Source: S010-25 sp964441285
GTDB lineage: Bacteria; Pseudomonadota; Gammaproteobacteria; SZUA-229
Length of the DNA stretch: 64,000 nucleotides
Direction: 5' to 3'
Assembly: GCA_964441285.1 (NCBI GenBank)
Contig: CAYTUK010000002.1
Coordinates: 124,001-188,000, forward strand
The position numbers and the translations under genes are program-made. This document shows, piece by piece, positions 44,265-52,469 of this stretch. Within the stretch, counting starts at the first letter, position 1. Each line of letters opens with the position of its first letter. The notes beneath the pieces are model-generated. The model was not told the DNA's origin and ran no database searches. It worked only from the letters and a program-made list of their open reading frames with translations.

Positions 44265-44924
44265 TTATCCCCTCCACACTCGGCTAATCAGCCCCTGCAA
44301 TAAACCCTGAACATCAAGCACAGAAAAACCTGCTTTTTTAACCGTTCCAGCCAGCCATAAACGTTTACTTTCGGCATTTCTCCAGGTGACATCGCCCGGC
44401 TCAACGGTAACTGTTTTCAGTTCCTCATCACAGATAAAAGAAAAATTTTTATCTTTAAAAATGATAATTTTGCATCGCGCTGCCAGCGTTACTTCTGTAA
44501 CATTCTCCCGCTGTGGGAACAGTATGCTTTCCAGTCTTAATACAAAAATTTTCTGCTGTTGCCAGTTGAATTTTGCAAAACAGAGGGTATCTTTCTGGTT
44601 ATTTATTTTAAAGTTATCCGGCACAGCGATTATTCGGCTAAAAAATATAAGCGGTATGGCCAGCTTCAAACCCGCCACTTTTACTAACTGACAAACAAAA
44701 GGTTTATTCAATCCTGCAAGTCCATTTATGCCTACAGAAAAATCTGCTTGCTGCAATAGATCAGCTTCTAGCGCCGTGTTTTTATTCATCACATCGAGCT
44801 GTTCAGGGTTAATTTCTACTGCAGGGGCGGACGCACACACATCATCCAGCAAACAGTCCAGATACGCTTCTTCTACCTGCCGCTGAATATGACCGGGTGG
44901 TTCTATTGAGGTGACATTATTCAT
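44265..44924 (-). CDS. parP: ParP-like protein with degenerate CheW domain
   Basis: A 219-aa protein. The N-terminal part (residues 1-75) is low in motifs; the C-terminal part resembles CheW (LKLAIPLIFFSRIIAVPDN, ICDEELKTVTVEPGDVTWRN, WLAGTVKKAGFSVLDVQGLLQGLI). It lies between parC and cheW, exactly where ParP lies in Vibrio and related polar-flagellate clusters. ParP joins ParC to CheA so that arrays are retained at the pole. Sequence identity alone would be weak evidence; position and the CheW-like fold make the assignment probable. It overlaps parC by 4 bp. Confidence 0.75.
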   Translation of the reverse strand: MNNVTSIEPPGHIQRQVEEAYLDCLLDDVCASAPAVEINPEQLDVMNKNTALEADLLQQADFSVGINGLAGLNKPFVCQLVKVAGLKLAIPLIFFSRIIAVPDNFKINNQKDTLCFAKFNWQQQKIFVLRLESILFPQRENVTEVTLAARCKIIIFKDKNFSFICDEELKTVTVEPGDVTWRNAESKRLWLAGTVKKAGFSVLDVQGLLQGLISRVWRG

Positions 44925-45826
44925 AAGCGGGCTTTCTGTACGGTATTTTCATCACTTGTCGTACTGCGTGCTTCTTTTTCGGCAGCATTTTTTTTGTGGC
45001 GGCTTTTTGCATAACGCATTTCTTCTTTATTATCACCGATCATTTCCAGACCAATGCCCAGTTCTGTCAGAAATTGACGGTAGGCAACAACACCATGTGT
45101 ATTCATCGCCATCATTGATAACGGTTTACCCATATAACTTGCATCTCTAAACTTGGTATCCACTGGAATAGTTATGGCCGAAATGTGTGCCGCATAATCC
45201 TGCTGTATTGTTTTCAGACACTGCGTCGATGCCAGTGTGCGTTTATCATATAAGGTAGGTAATACATGGTAATTTAATTGTGTGTTCAGTGAGCGTTCGA
45301 TCATCTTCAGTGTACGTAACATCCGTTGCAACCCTTTTATGGCAAGGAATTCTGTCTGTACAGGAATAATTAACTGCTCACAGGCGACCAGCGCATTAAT
45401 CATTAACATACCCAGCATCGGCGGACAGTCTATGATCACATATTCAAATTGTGGGCTTAGTTGCTTTAATGCCTGAGACAAAACCAGCCCCATACCACTT
45501 TGACCACCCAGCTGTTTTTCTAATGTTGCCAGCGCTGTCGATGCAGGCAGGATGGAGAGGTGGTTAAAATCTGTTTCTCGAATGGCCGCATCAACATTTA
45601 ATTGCTGTTTATTTGCTGCCTGCTGATACAGGTTATACACGCTGTGCTCAATCGTTTCAGGGTCCAGGTTAAAATAACTGGTCAGTGAACCATGTGGATC
45701 CAGATCCACCATCAGGGTGCGACGACCCTGTTGGGCCAGCAACCCTGCAAGCGTCACCGTTGTTGTGGTTTTTCCTACACCTCCTTTCTGATTCGCGACA
45801 GCCAGTATTGTTAAATTTGAAGGCAT
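44921..45826 (-). CDS. parC: ParC, ParA-family ATPase for polar chemotaxis array placement
   Basis: A 301-aa ParA/MinD-type ATPase with deviant Walker A NQKGGVGKTTTTVTLAG, LMVDLDPHGSLT (A') and YVIIDCPPML (Walker B). The C-terminal 35 residues are basic and low-complexity (SRHKKNAAEKEARSTT). Between cheA and the ParP-like gene, this is the ParC that positions chemoreceptor arrays at the cell pole rather than a plasmid ParA. It starts 14 bp after the cheA stop. Confidence 0.9.
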   Translation of the reverse strand: MPSNLTILAVANQKGGVGKTTTTVTLAGLLAQQGRRTLMVDLDPHGSLTSYFNLDPETIEHSVYNLYQQAANKQQLNVDAAIRETDFNHLSILPASTALATLEKQLGGQSGMGLVLSQALKQLSPQFEYVIIDCPPMLGMLMINALVACEQLIIPVQTEFLAIKGLQRMLRTLKMIERSLNTQLNYHVLPTLYDKRTLASTQCLKTIQQDYAAHISAITIPVDTKFRDASYMGKPLSMMAMNTHGVVAYRQFLTELGIGLEMIGDNKEEMRYAKSRHKKNAAEKEARSTTSDENTVQKARL

Positions 45827-45840
45827 GATGTTCTACAAAA

Positions 45841-47889
45841 TTAATAAGCCGACGCATATTGTTTAATTAAGCCGGGCATATCCAGAACCAGTGCAATACA
45901 ACCATCACCTGTTATGGCGGCACCAGAAAAACCAGGGGTAGCAGAAATCATCCTCCCTAATGGTTTGATCACCACCTCTTCCTGACCAATAAGATGATCA
46001 ACCACAAGGCAAAAACGCTGACTCCCCATCTGCACAATAATCACTTTATGTGATAGTTTGGGGCCGGTAAATGGGTTATCGTGTATCAGCCATTTATATA
46101 AGTAATACAAGGGGAGCGGCTTATCTCTTACGCGTATAACTTCCTGACCGTCAACAATATTTATGTGCTGCGGGTTCATATTAAACGCTTCCACAACATT
46201 GCTTAATGGGAGTGCAAACTGATAATCCGCCAGGTTCACCATGAGTGTCGGTAATATCGCCAGGGTGAGCGGCAGGCGGATGGTAATCATGCTGCCCTGA
46301 CCTAATTCTGAGTTAATTTCCAGGGTACCATTTAATTCTGTAATGCGGGTTTTAACCACATCCATACCAACACCTCGTCCAGAAACATCGGAGATTTCTT
46401 TCTTAGTTGAAAAACCTGGCAGAAAAATTAAATTATATGCTTCTATTTCAGTTAAGTTATGCGCTGCTTCAGCACTCATTAAGTCTTTTTCAACTGCTAT
46501 ACTACGCAACACTTCAGGGTTCATGCCTTTGCCATCATCCGATATTGTCAGCAAGATTTGGTCCCCTTCCTGAGCAGCGCGGAGAGTAACAGTGCCCTGT
46601 CTGGGTTTATTGTTTTCAAATCGCTCCTGGGGTGATTCAATGCCATGATCAACAGCATTGCGAACCAGATGAATCAATGGGTCCACCAGTGCTTCTACCA
46701 GGTTTTTATCCAGATCGGTTTCTTCACCAATTAGTTTAAGGTCTATATCTTTATTCAGCTGCCGTGCGAGATCACGAACCACCCGAGGGAATCGATTAAA
46801 TATTTTCTTAATCGGTTGCATCCGGGTTTTCATCACCGATGCCTGTAAATCAGATGTGACCAGTTCAAGATTGGAGATGGCATCAATCACTTTACTTTGA
46901 TCAACAATCTGTTTAAGTGTAGACAGTCGATTTTTTACCAGCACGAGCTCACCAACCAGATTCATAATATCGTCCAGTCTCGACGTATCAACACGCACGC
47001 TGCTTTCAACTGAAGTGCCTGGCGTTTTTTTCTTTATTTTCGAGGTGCCGGTTTTATTTTTTTCTGCTGCAACAGAGACAACTTCAGCCTGCGGTCTATT
47101 TTCTTCCGGGGCACTCGTGTCGGCATTATTTTTACCCGCTGGCTCAACATCTATATTGACTGAGGCACTACTCGGCCCACCGTTTTTGCCATACATTTGA
47201 TCAAGTACAGCATCAAACTCATCATCTGTAATTAAATCGGTATTTGTTGTATGCTGTTTTTTGGTAGGACTGTCAGCAGTGGTACTGCTATGCTGGCCCA
47301 CGCCATGTATCTGATCCAGCAGGTCTTCAAATTCATCATCCGTGATAAGATCATTGTCCTTTGCTGCGGCAGGCTTTTCTTTTTCGGTGGCCGGCCGTTG
47401 CGCCGCCTGGAGCATTGCCTCAAACTCATCATCCATACTGGATTCATTCGGGCTGGATTCGGCTGCGGTGATAACCGGACTATTTCCTGAATCTGTCGCC
47501 GCGCTCTCATTCGCCGCCAGCACTGCAAGACGTGCCAATAGCTCTGTATCAACGCCACCCAGCTCTTCGCCTGCACGTAGTTGATCAAACATGTCACCGA
47601 CGACATCAATGACCTGTAAGATAACATCAATAATATTCGCATCAGCAATACACTCCCCCTGACGCAATACATTAAAAACATCTTCTGCATGGTGGCAAAT
47701 CTCCACCATCGGCGTTGCTTTCAGAAAACCCGCCCCGCCTTTAATGGTATGGAATGCGCGGAAGATAGCATTGAGCAGATCACTGTCTTCTGGTCGCTGC
47801 TCCAGGGCTATAATCTGCTCACCCAGTTGATCAAATAATTCACCCGCTTCGACCAAAAAGTCCTGCAAGATTTCGTCATTCATATTCAT
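45841..47889 (-). CDS. cheA: Chemotaxis histidine kinase CheA (main system)
   Basis: A 682-aa CheA. The Hpt has His47 in FRAFHTIKGGAGFL. The linker (about 140-290) is long and carries three copies of a DDEFxxxLDQ-type motif: MDDEFEAMLQA, ITDDEFEDLLDQIHG and ITDDEFDAVLDQMYG. The dimerisation domain has LMNLVGELVLVKNRLS-like sequence. The HATPase has HLVRNAVDHGIE, SDDGKGMN and GRGVGMDVVK, and the regulatory CheW-like domain ends the protein. It phosphorylates CheY (48725), which drives the motor. It is followed directly by parC, with no cheB or motCD between. Confidence 0.95.
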   Translation of the reverse strand: MNMNDEILQDFLVEAGELFDQLGEQIIALEQRPEDSDLLNAIFRAFHTIKGGAGFLKATPMVEICHHAEDVFNVLRQGECIADANIIDVILQVIDVVGDMFDQLRAGEELGGVDTELLARLAVLAANESAATDSGNSPVITAAESSPNESSMDDEFEAMLQAAQRPATEKEKPAAAKDNDLITDDEFEDLLDQIHGVGQHSSTTADSPTKKQHTTNTDLITDDEFDAVLDQMYGKNGGPSSASVNIDVEPAGKNNADTSAPEENRPQAEVVSVAAEKNKTGTSKIKKKTPGTSVESSVRVDTSRLDDIMNLVGELVLVKNRLSTLKQIVDQSKVIDAISNLELVTSDLQASVMKTRMQPIKKIFNRFPRVVRDLARQLNKDIDLKLIGEETDLDKNLVEALVDPLIHLVRNAVDHGIESPQERFENNKPRQGTVTLRAAQEGDQILLTISDDGKGMNPEVLRSIAVEKDLMSAEAAHNLTEIEAYNLIFLPGFSTKKEISDVSGRGVGMDVVKTRITELNGTLEINSELGQGSMITIRLPLTLAILPTLMVNLADYQFALPLSNVVEAFNMNPQHINIVDGQEVIRVRDKPLPLYYLYKWLIHDNPFTGPKLSHKVIIVQMGSQRFCLVVDHLIGQEEVVIKPLGRMISATPGFSGAAITGDGCIALVLDMPGLIKQYASAY

Positions 47890-47915
47890 ATCAGTAAATC
47901 CATTAAAATTCGGCG

Positions 47916-48728
47916 TTAGAAACCGAGTGTTGATAATAGATCATCAACATCATCCTGACTTTGAATCGTATCATCGGCTACTGCCTTGTTATCACACTGT
48001 TGTTCCATCTGCGTCACTCCGGGTACCGCAGGCCCATAACCACGATTGCTTTTTTCGGTAACTTTGCCGTTTAGTGATACATTTTCCTCACTGTTCAACC
48101 CGCATTTTTTAATCATTGATACCAGGTTATTTTCAACATCCTGTACCAGTTTAATTACCCGCTGGACAACCTGACCGGTTAAATCCTGATAGCTCTGCGC
48201 GACTAATACATCGGTTAAATAATTGCCTAATTGTTTAGCGTCTTTTGCGGTATGCAATAAAAATGCTTCGATATTTTCAGCCTCTTTTTCCAGACCCCCC
48301 ACCTCATTTCCAGACTGGATTTTTTTATATAAGGAGCTGGACTGCTCACTTAAATTATTTGTTAAGGGCATACACTGCTCTACAATCGTTAATGTTTTAT
48401 GTGCCGACTCTTCCGTTAGTTGCACAACATAATCCAGCCGCTTTTTCGCATCGGGTAAACTTTCATTCATTAATGTTTCAAATTTCTTATCCTGACTAAA
48501 ACCGTTTAATGTTTCATGTAGATTACGTGTTAGTTTGCCTATCTCCTGAAATAAATTAGTTTCGCGCATTTTACATAACTGATAAATCGTTTGATTCGCA
48601 TCGTTGATGTTGTTTGCCTCTAACTGTATTACCAGGGTGGTGGCTATTTGCATCAGTTCGGCATGCTCTTCGGCGCTGCTTTCAGCAGGCATATCAGCCT
48701 CGACACCGTCAGTTAATACATTGCTCAT
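47916..48728 (-). CDS. cheZ: CheY-P phosphatase CheZ
   Basis: A 270-aa CheZ. The catalytic motif is SYQDLTGQVVQRVI with Asp182 and Gln186 (QDLTGQ). A long four-helix bundle surrounds it, and the C-terminal peptide DDVDDLLSTLGF binds CheY. It removes phosphate from CheY-P. It overlaps the cheY stop by 4 bp and precedes cheA by 26 bp. It is somewhat longer than the E. coli protein, with an acidic N-terminal extension. Confidence 0.95.
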   Translation of the reverse strand: MSNVLTDGVEADMPAESSAEEHAELMQIATTLVIQLEANNINDANQTIYQLCKMRETNLFQEIGKLTRNLHETLNGFSQDKKFETLMNESLPDAKKRLDYVVQLTEESAHKTLTIVEQCMPLTNNLSEQSSSLYKKIQSGNEVGGLEKEAENIEAFLLHTAKDAKQLGNYLTDVLVAQSYQDLTGQVVQRVIKLVQDVENNLVSMIKKCGLNSEENVSLNGKVTEKSNRGYGPAVPGVTQMEQQCDNKAVADDTIQSQDDVDDLLSTLGF

Positions 48729-49117
48729 GCTGCACCTTCCAGTCGTTCAAAAACTTTATCTACTTTTTCTTTTAAGGTATCGGCAGTAAATGGTTTAACG
48801 ACATAACCATTGACTCCCGCCTGGGCTGCTTCCATAATCTGCTCGCGTTTTGCTTCGGCGGTTACCATTAATACTGGCAGGCCCGCCAATGCAGGATTGG
48901 CCCGCACTGCTTTTAATAAATCAATGCCTGGCATATCCGGCATATTCCAGTCTGTTACCAGAAAATCAATCCCGCCTTTTTCTAATATTGGCAAGGCGGT
49001 CTTACCGTCATCAGCTTCGGCAATGTTGGTAAAACCCAACTCATTTAATAAATTTTTTACAATTCGCCTCATCGTGGAGAAATCATCCACAACAAGTATT
49101 CTCATATTTTTATCCAC
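48725..49117 (-). CDS. cheY: Chemotaxis response regulator CheY (main system)
   Basis: A 130-aa receiver with Asp11-Asp12 (ILVVDDFSTMRR), phospho-acceptor Asp56 in VTDWNMP, Thr in MVTAEA and Lys in VVKPF. FSTMRRIVKNLL is the classic flagellar CheY helix 1. CheY-P binds FliM to change rotation. ATG 49117, or the codon 12 bp downstream, could start it. It is preceded by a stem-loop repeat in the gap after fliA. Confidence 0.95.
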   Translation of the reverse strand: MDKNMRILVVDDFSTMRRIVKNLLNELGFTNIAEADDGKTALPILEKGGIDFLVTDWNMPDMPGIDLLKAVRANPALAGLPVLMVTAEAKREQIMEAAQAGVNGYVVKPFTADTLKEKVDKVFERLEGAA

Positions 49118-49156
49118 GATTGACCTCTCTTACCTTTTACCTTTAAATGAATAATG

Positions 49157-49218
49157 ATTACTTAAACAGGATGGATGAAACGGATACGTATGGTTCAAGA
49201 CCGCCAGCCGCAGGGATG
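49157..49218 (-). repeat. Dispersed repeat, copy 2 (palindromic)
   Basis: The repeat shared with 43710-43768, here on the minus strand. It lies inside a larger perfect inverted repeat, TGAAACGGATACGTATGG (49176-49193) with its complement at 49227-49244, 18 bp each and 33 nt of loop. That makes a strong stem-loop between fliA and cheY. Confidence 0.7.
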
Positions 49219-49244
49219 TATTGACACCATACGTATCCGTTTCA
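49176..49244. repeat. 18-bp perfect inverted repeat between fliA and cheY
   Basis: The arms at 49176-49193 and 49227-49244 are exact reverse complements; the 33-nt loop contains the CATCCCTGCGG core of the dispersed repeat. On the minus strand there is no T-run after the stem, so it is not a classical terminator. It might modulate transcription or mRNA processing between fliA and the che genes, or be a small non-autonomous mobile element. Confidence 0.65.
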
Positions 49245-49298
49245 GTAATATTAGGTGATGCCGGTACGTTATAATTCATCTTCAGTTGTCCATCGCTG

Positions 49299-50057
49299 TT
49301 ATTTTTCTGTCTCACGATTATTATCAACCCAGTCAGTCATTCGGGAGCGTAATCGGATTAATGCCTGGCCGTGTATCTGGCAGACTCGACCTTCGGTAAT
49401 GCCCATTATTTCACCAATTTCACGTAGATTAAATTCTTCATCGTAGTACAGTGCCATCACCAGACGTTCACGCTCCGGTAAATGAGAAATATTTTCGGCC
49501 AGCCCCTGTTTAAAAAAATCTTGTTGCAACTTCTGATACGGACCGGATAAATGCTCAGATGAATCCTCTTTTTGTTCTCCCACACCGTCTATTTCATCAA
49601 AACTTAAAACCTGGCAACCTGCCGCTTCTTTTACCAGCACATTGTAGTCCGTCATGCTTATGCCGAGTAATTCGGCGACCTCACTGTCTTTTGCATCACG
49701 GCCTTCACGCACTTCCACCTGATGCATAGCCGCAGATAGCTGGCGGGATTTTTTATACACTGAGCGCGGGGTCCAGTCACAGCGGCGCACTTCATCAATC
49801 ATTGCACCCTGAATTCGTATCCGTGCATAAGTTTCAATGCTCGCACCACGCGACATATCATAATTTTTCAGCGCTTCAAATAATCCGATCATGCCTGCCT
49901 GTATCATGTCATCTAACTGGACGGTTGCTGGCAACCGCCCCATTATGTGGTAAGCAATGCGTTTTACCAGTGGTGCATATTCGGTCATCATTGCATCATA
50001 ATTCGGTGGCGCAGCAGTACTCGCACCTATATCAGAATAATGTGCTGCCAACTTCAT
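49299..50057 (-). CDS. fliA: Flagellar sigma factor FliA (sigma-28)
   Basis: A 252-aa sigma-70 family factor of the FliA group. Region 2 has LVKRIAYHIMGRLPATVQLDDMIQAGMIGL and IETYARIRIQGAMIDEVR. Region 4 has FNLREIGEIMGITEGRVCQIHGQALIRLR. It directs late flagellar and chemotaxis genes; matching promoters are seen at 43325-43351. Its ATG overlaps the flhG stop by 4 bp. Confidence 0.96.
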   Translation of the reverse strand: MKLAAHYSDIGASTAAPPNYDAMMTEYAPLVKRIAYHIMGRLPATVQLDDMIQAGMIGLFEALKNYDMSRGASIETYARIRIQGAMIDEVRRCDWTPRSVYKKSRQLSAAMHQVEVREGRDAKDSEVAELLGISMTDYNVLVKEAAGCQVLSFDEIDGVGEQKEDSSEHLSGPYQKLQQDFFKQGLAENISHLPERERLVMALYYDEEFNLREIGEIMGITEGRVCQIHGQALIRLRSRMTDWVDNNRETEK

Positions 50058-50941
50058 AACTTCGCCTCACTCATATCAGTATCGGCATTTACCAGTCTTT
50101 CTATAAAAAATTCAAGCTGCCCACCAGAACCGGCATTATCTGGCCAGGCATCAACCTGTTTTGCTAACCGTGTTATGGCCAGGGCGGCAGGACTGCGAGG
50201 AAATGCTTCAACGATTGCACGTTGATGCTGCACGGCTTTGCGTAACCGTGGATCGTAGGGTATTGACCCCATAAAAGTCAGCATAACATCAAGAAAACGT
50301 TCCGTTGCGGTGGATAATTTATGAAACATTTCGCGGCCTTCGCTGGAGGTATGTGACATATTTGCCAGAATCTGAAAGCGGTCGACATCATGCTCACGGC
50401 TCATTACTTTTATAAAGGCGTATGCATCGGTAATGGAGGCGGGCTCGTCACATACGACAACAATTACTTCCTGTGCCGCGCTACAGAAATTAACCACATT
50501 ACCTGAAATACCCGCACCAGTATCCACCACCAGTACATCCAGCGCATAACCCAGTTCGCTGAATGCCTGAATCAGACCGGCCTGTTCCATTGGCTGTAAA
50601 TTTGCCATCCTGCTCACCCCGGAGGAAGCTGGAATAATTTTTAAATTTGCCGGGCCTTCTACGACCACTTCTTCCAGGGTACGCTCGCCACTGATAACAT
50701 GAGATAAATCATAGGATGGATTCAGGCCAAGCAAGACATCAACATTTGCCAGCCCCAGATCCGCATCCATTAACATTACTTCCCGATTCATTTTCGCCAG
50801 TGCGACCGAAAGGTTAACCGAAATATTCGTTTTACCCACGCCACCCTTGCCACTGCTGACAGCAATAACTTTAACGGGTTTTGCGTTAACGATGCGGCGC
50901 AGACCATCCGCCTGATCAAGTACTACTTCAGATGTTTGCAT
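50054..50941 (-). CDS. flhG: Flagellar number regulator FlhG (FleN), MinD-like ATPase
   Basis: A 295-aa MinD/ParA-type ATPase: SSGKGGVGKTNISVNLSVALAK, LMDADLGLANVDVLLGL and VLVVDTGAGIS. FlhG/FleN limits flagellar number and, in polar flagellates, restrains the FleQ/FlrA activator. It overlaps the flhF end by 14 bp. With FlhF it indicates a polar flagellum. Confidence 0.95.
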   Translation of the reverse strand: MQTSEVVLDQADGLRRIVNAKPVKVIAVSSGKGGVGKTNISVNLSVALAKMNREVMLMDADLGLANVDVLLGLNPSYDLSHVISGERTLEEVVVEGPANLKIIPASSGVSRMANLQPMEQAGLIQAFSELGYALDVLVVDTGAGISGNVVNFCSAAQEVIVVVCDEPASITDAYAFIKVMSREHDVDRFQILANMSHTSSEGREMFHKLSTATERFLDVMLTFMGSIPYDPRLRKAVQHQRAIVEAFPRSPAALAITRLAKQVDAWPDNAGSGGQLEFFIERLVNADTDMSEAKL

Positions 50942-52325
50942 TATTAATCATCCCCCCAAACATAAAAGCAAGCTCTTTATCTGAGGGCTTTCTATTTGCC
51001 TTTTGCATTAGTTTAACTGCCTCTTTAACCAGTAATTGTCCGCGTGCCGGATGTAAATCATCCGGCACTTTCTGCCCGTCGCTGACGTAAGCAACCGGCA
51101 ATTTTTTTTCAATTAATACCGATAATACTTCGCCTAAGCCAGACGCTTCATCTATTTTTGTTAAAAAACAGCCATCAAGTTCAATCTGGCCGAAGGTATC
51201 AATCACTTCCTCCTGCAACCCCATCTGTCCGGTTGCCGATAACACTAAATAATTTTTTATCGGCTGCGACTCGATATTGAGTGTTGCCAGTTGTTCGGCA
51301 AGACGCTGATCATGCTGACTAACACCAGAGGTATCAACCAGCACTAATTTTTTATCATTGCTGTGATTTAACGCCGCCTGTAATTCTGCTTTATCTGCTG
51401 CAATCTGCACCGGAACGCCAAGTATGCGGCCATAGGTGCGAAGTTGTTCGTGTGCACCAACACGGTAACTGTCGGTCGTTACCAATGCAATATTGCGACG
51501 ACCATGACGCAGCGCAAACCGGGCTGCCAGTTTAGCAATGGTTGTCGTCTTGCCTACACCAGTGGGGCCCACTAATGAAATTACGCCACCATCACGCATG
51601 AGATCGTCTTCATCAATCTGTATCATTCTAGCAAGCAGCTGTAGTGCCTCCAGCCAGCTCCGTTTACTTAAACCCTGCTTAAGCATTTGCGTCGCAATTT
51701 TCTCACACAGTGCCGCACTAAGACCCAGTGCCATTAACTGCTTTAACAGACTGGCATGCAGCGGCTGTATCCTTTCCATCTCACCCCAGGAAAACTGCAT
51801 CAGTGGTGCTTCCATGATATTACGCAAACCTTTTAACTCACCCTGTATTTTCTCCAGCTCTTTATTACTGTTGGTTTCGTCAAAAACGTCAGCCCTTCTC
51901 GCTACACCAGGCGGGTCAATATTGTTATCGACTGAAGTGGCGTAATCGTCAGCCTGCAGATCAAAAGCTGAGGCAACTTTGGGTGAAGAGTCAAAGCGGG
52001 TGGTCGCAGTGTCTGTATTTTTTGAATAGTTTCCGCTGGGTATTTTTTCCTTAACGGGAGTTCCCACCGCTGGCTCGACACCAGTTTTCTTCCCCCCTGG
52101 GCGTCTTAAATAAATTTCGTTTTGTGTCTGTTCTGGCTCAGTCAGTCGCACTGGATTACCTAATGACGCATTGACTAATGCATCTTCATAATCCAGTGCG
52201 GCAATTATTTCAACACCACCAGAGACTTTTCGATTAGAAAGAATAACAGCATCCGGCCCCTGATCTTCACGCAACTCACGTAGCGCGGTTCTCGCGTCAG
52301 CCGCAAAATAACGTTTCATTTTCAT
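50928..52325 (-). CDS. flhF: Flagellar placement GTPase FlhF
   Basis: A 465-aa SRP-type GTPase. A basic N-terminal domain (KRYFAADARTALRELREDQGPDA) and a variable linker are followed by the NG domain with VGPTGVGKTTTIAKLAARFA, VTTDSYRVGA, VLVDTSGV and LTKIDEASG. FlhF marks the pole for flagellum assembly. GGAG lies 8 nt upstream of the ATG. The 144 bp between flhA and flhF show no sigma-54 or sigma-28 match, so it probably reads through from flhA. Confidence 0.95.
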   Translation of the reverse strand: MKMKRYFAADARTALRELREDQGPDAVILSNRKVSGGVEIIAALDYEDALVNASLGNPVRLTEPEQTQNEIYLRRPGGKKTGVEPAVGTPVKEKIPSGNYSKNTDTATTRFDSSPKVASAFDLQADDYATSVDNNIDPPGVARRADVFDETNSNKELEKIQGELKGLRNIMEAPLMQFSWGEMERIQPLHASLLKQLMALGLSAALCEKIATQMLKQGLSKRSWLEALQLLARMIQIDEDDLMRDGGVISLVGPTGVGKTTTIAKLAARFALRHGRRNIALVTTDSYRVGAHEQLRTYGRILGVPVQIAADKAELQAALNHSNDKKLVLVDTSGVSQHDQRLAEQLATLNIESQPIKNYLVLSATGQMGLQEEVIDTFGQIELDGCFLTKIDEASGLGEVLSVLIEKKLPVAYVSDGQKVPDDLHPARGQLLVKEAVKLMQKANRKPSDKELAFMFGGMINNANI

Positions 52326-52469
52326 AAAACATGCTCCATTCTCATTACCGCCGTTACCACGTTATGTCATTGACAATTTTTCACCACCGCTTTCCTGATC
52401 GACCCGTAAACACCATTTTCAGGCGTTATTGCGAAGGTTTAGTCTGGCTATTGTCTGCTCGCTATTGCC

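Noticed and set aside
49130..49327. 65-aa minus-strand frame between fliA and cheY
   Set aside because: It overlaps the fliA end and runs through the palindromic repeat; there is no ribosome site and no protein-like pattern.
52326..52469. Sigma-54 promoter before flhF
   Set aside because: I checked GG-N10-GC patterns on the minus strand and none fits, so no promoter is called.
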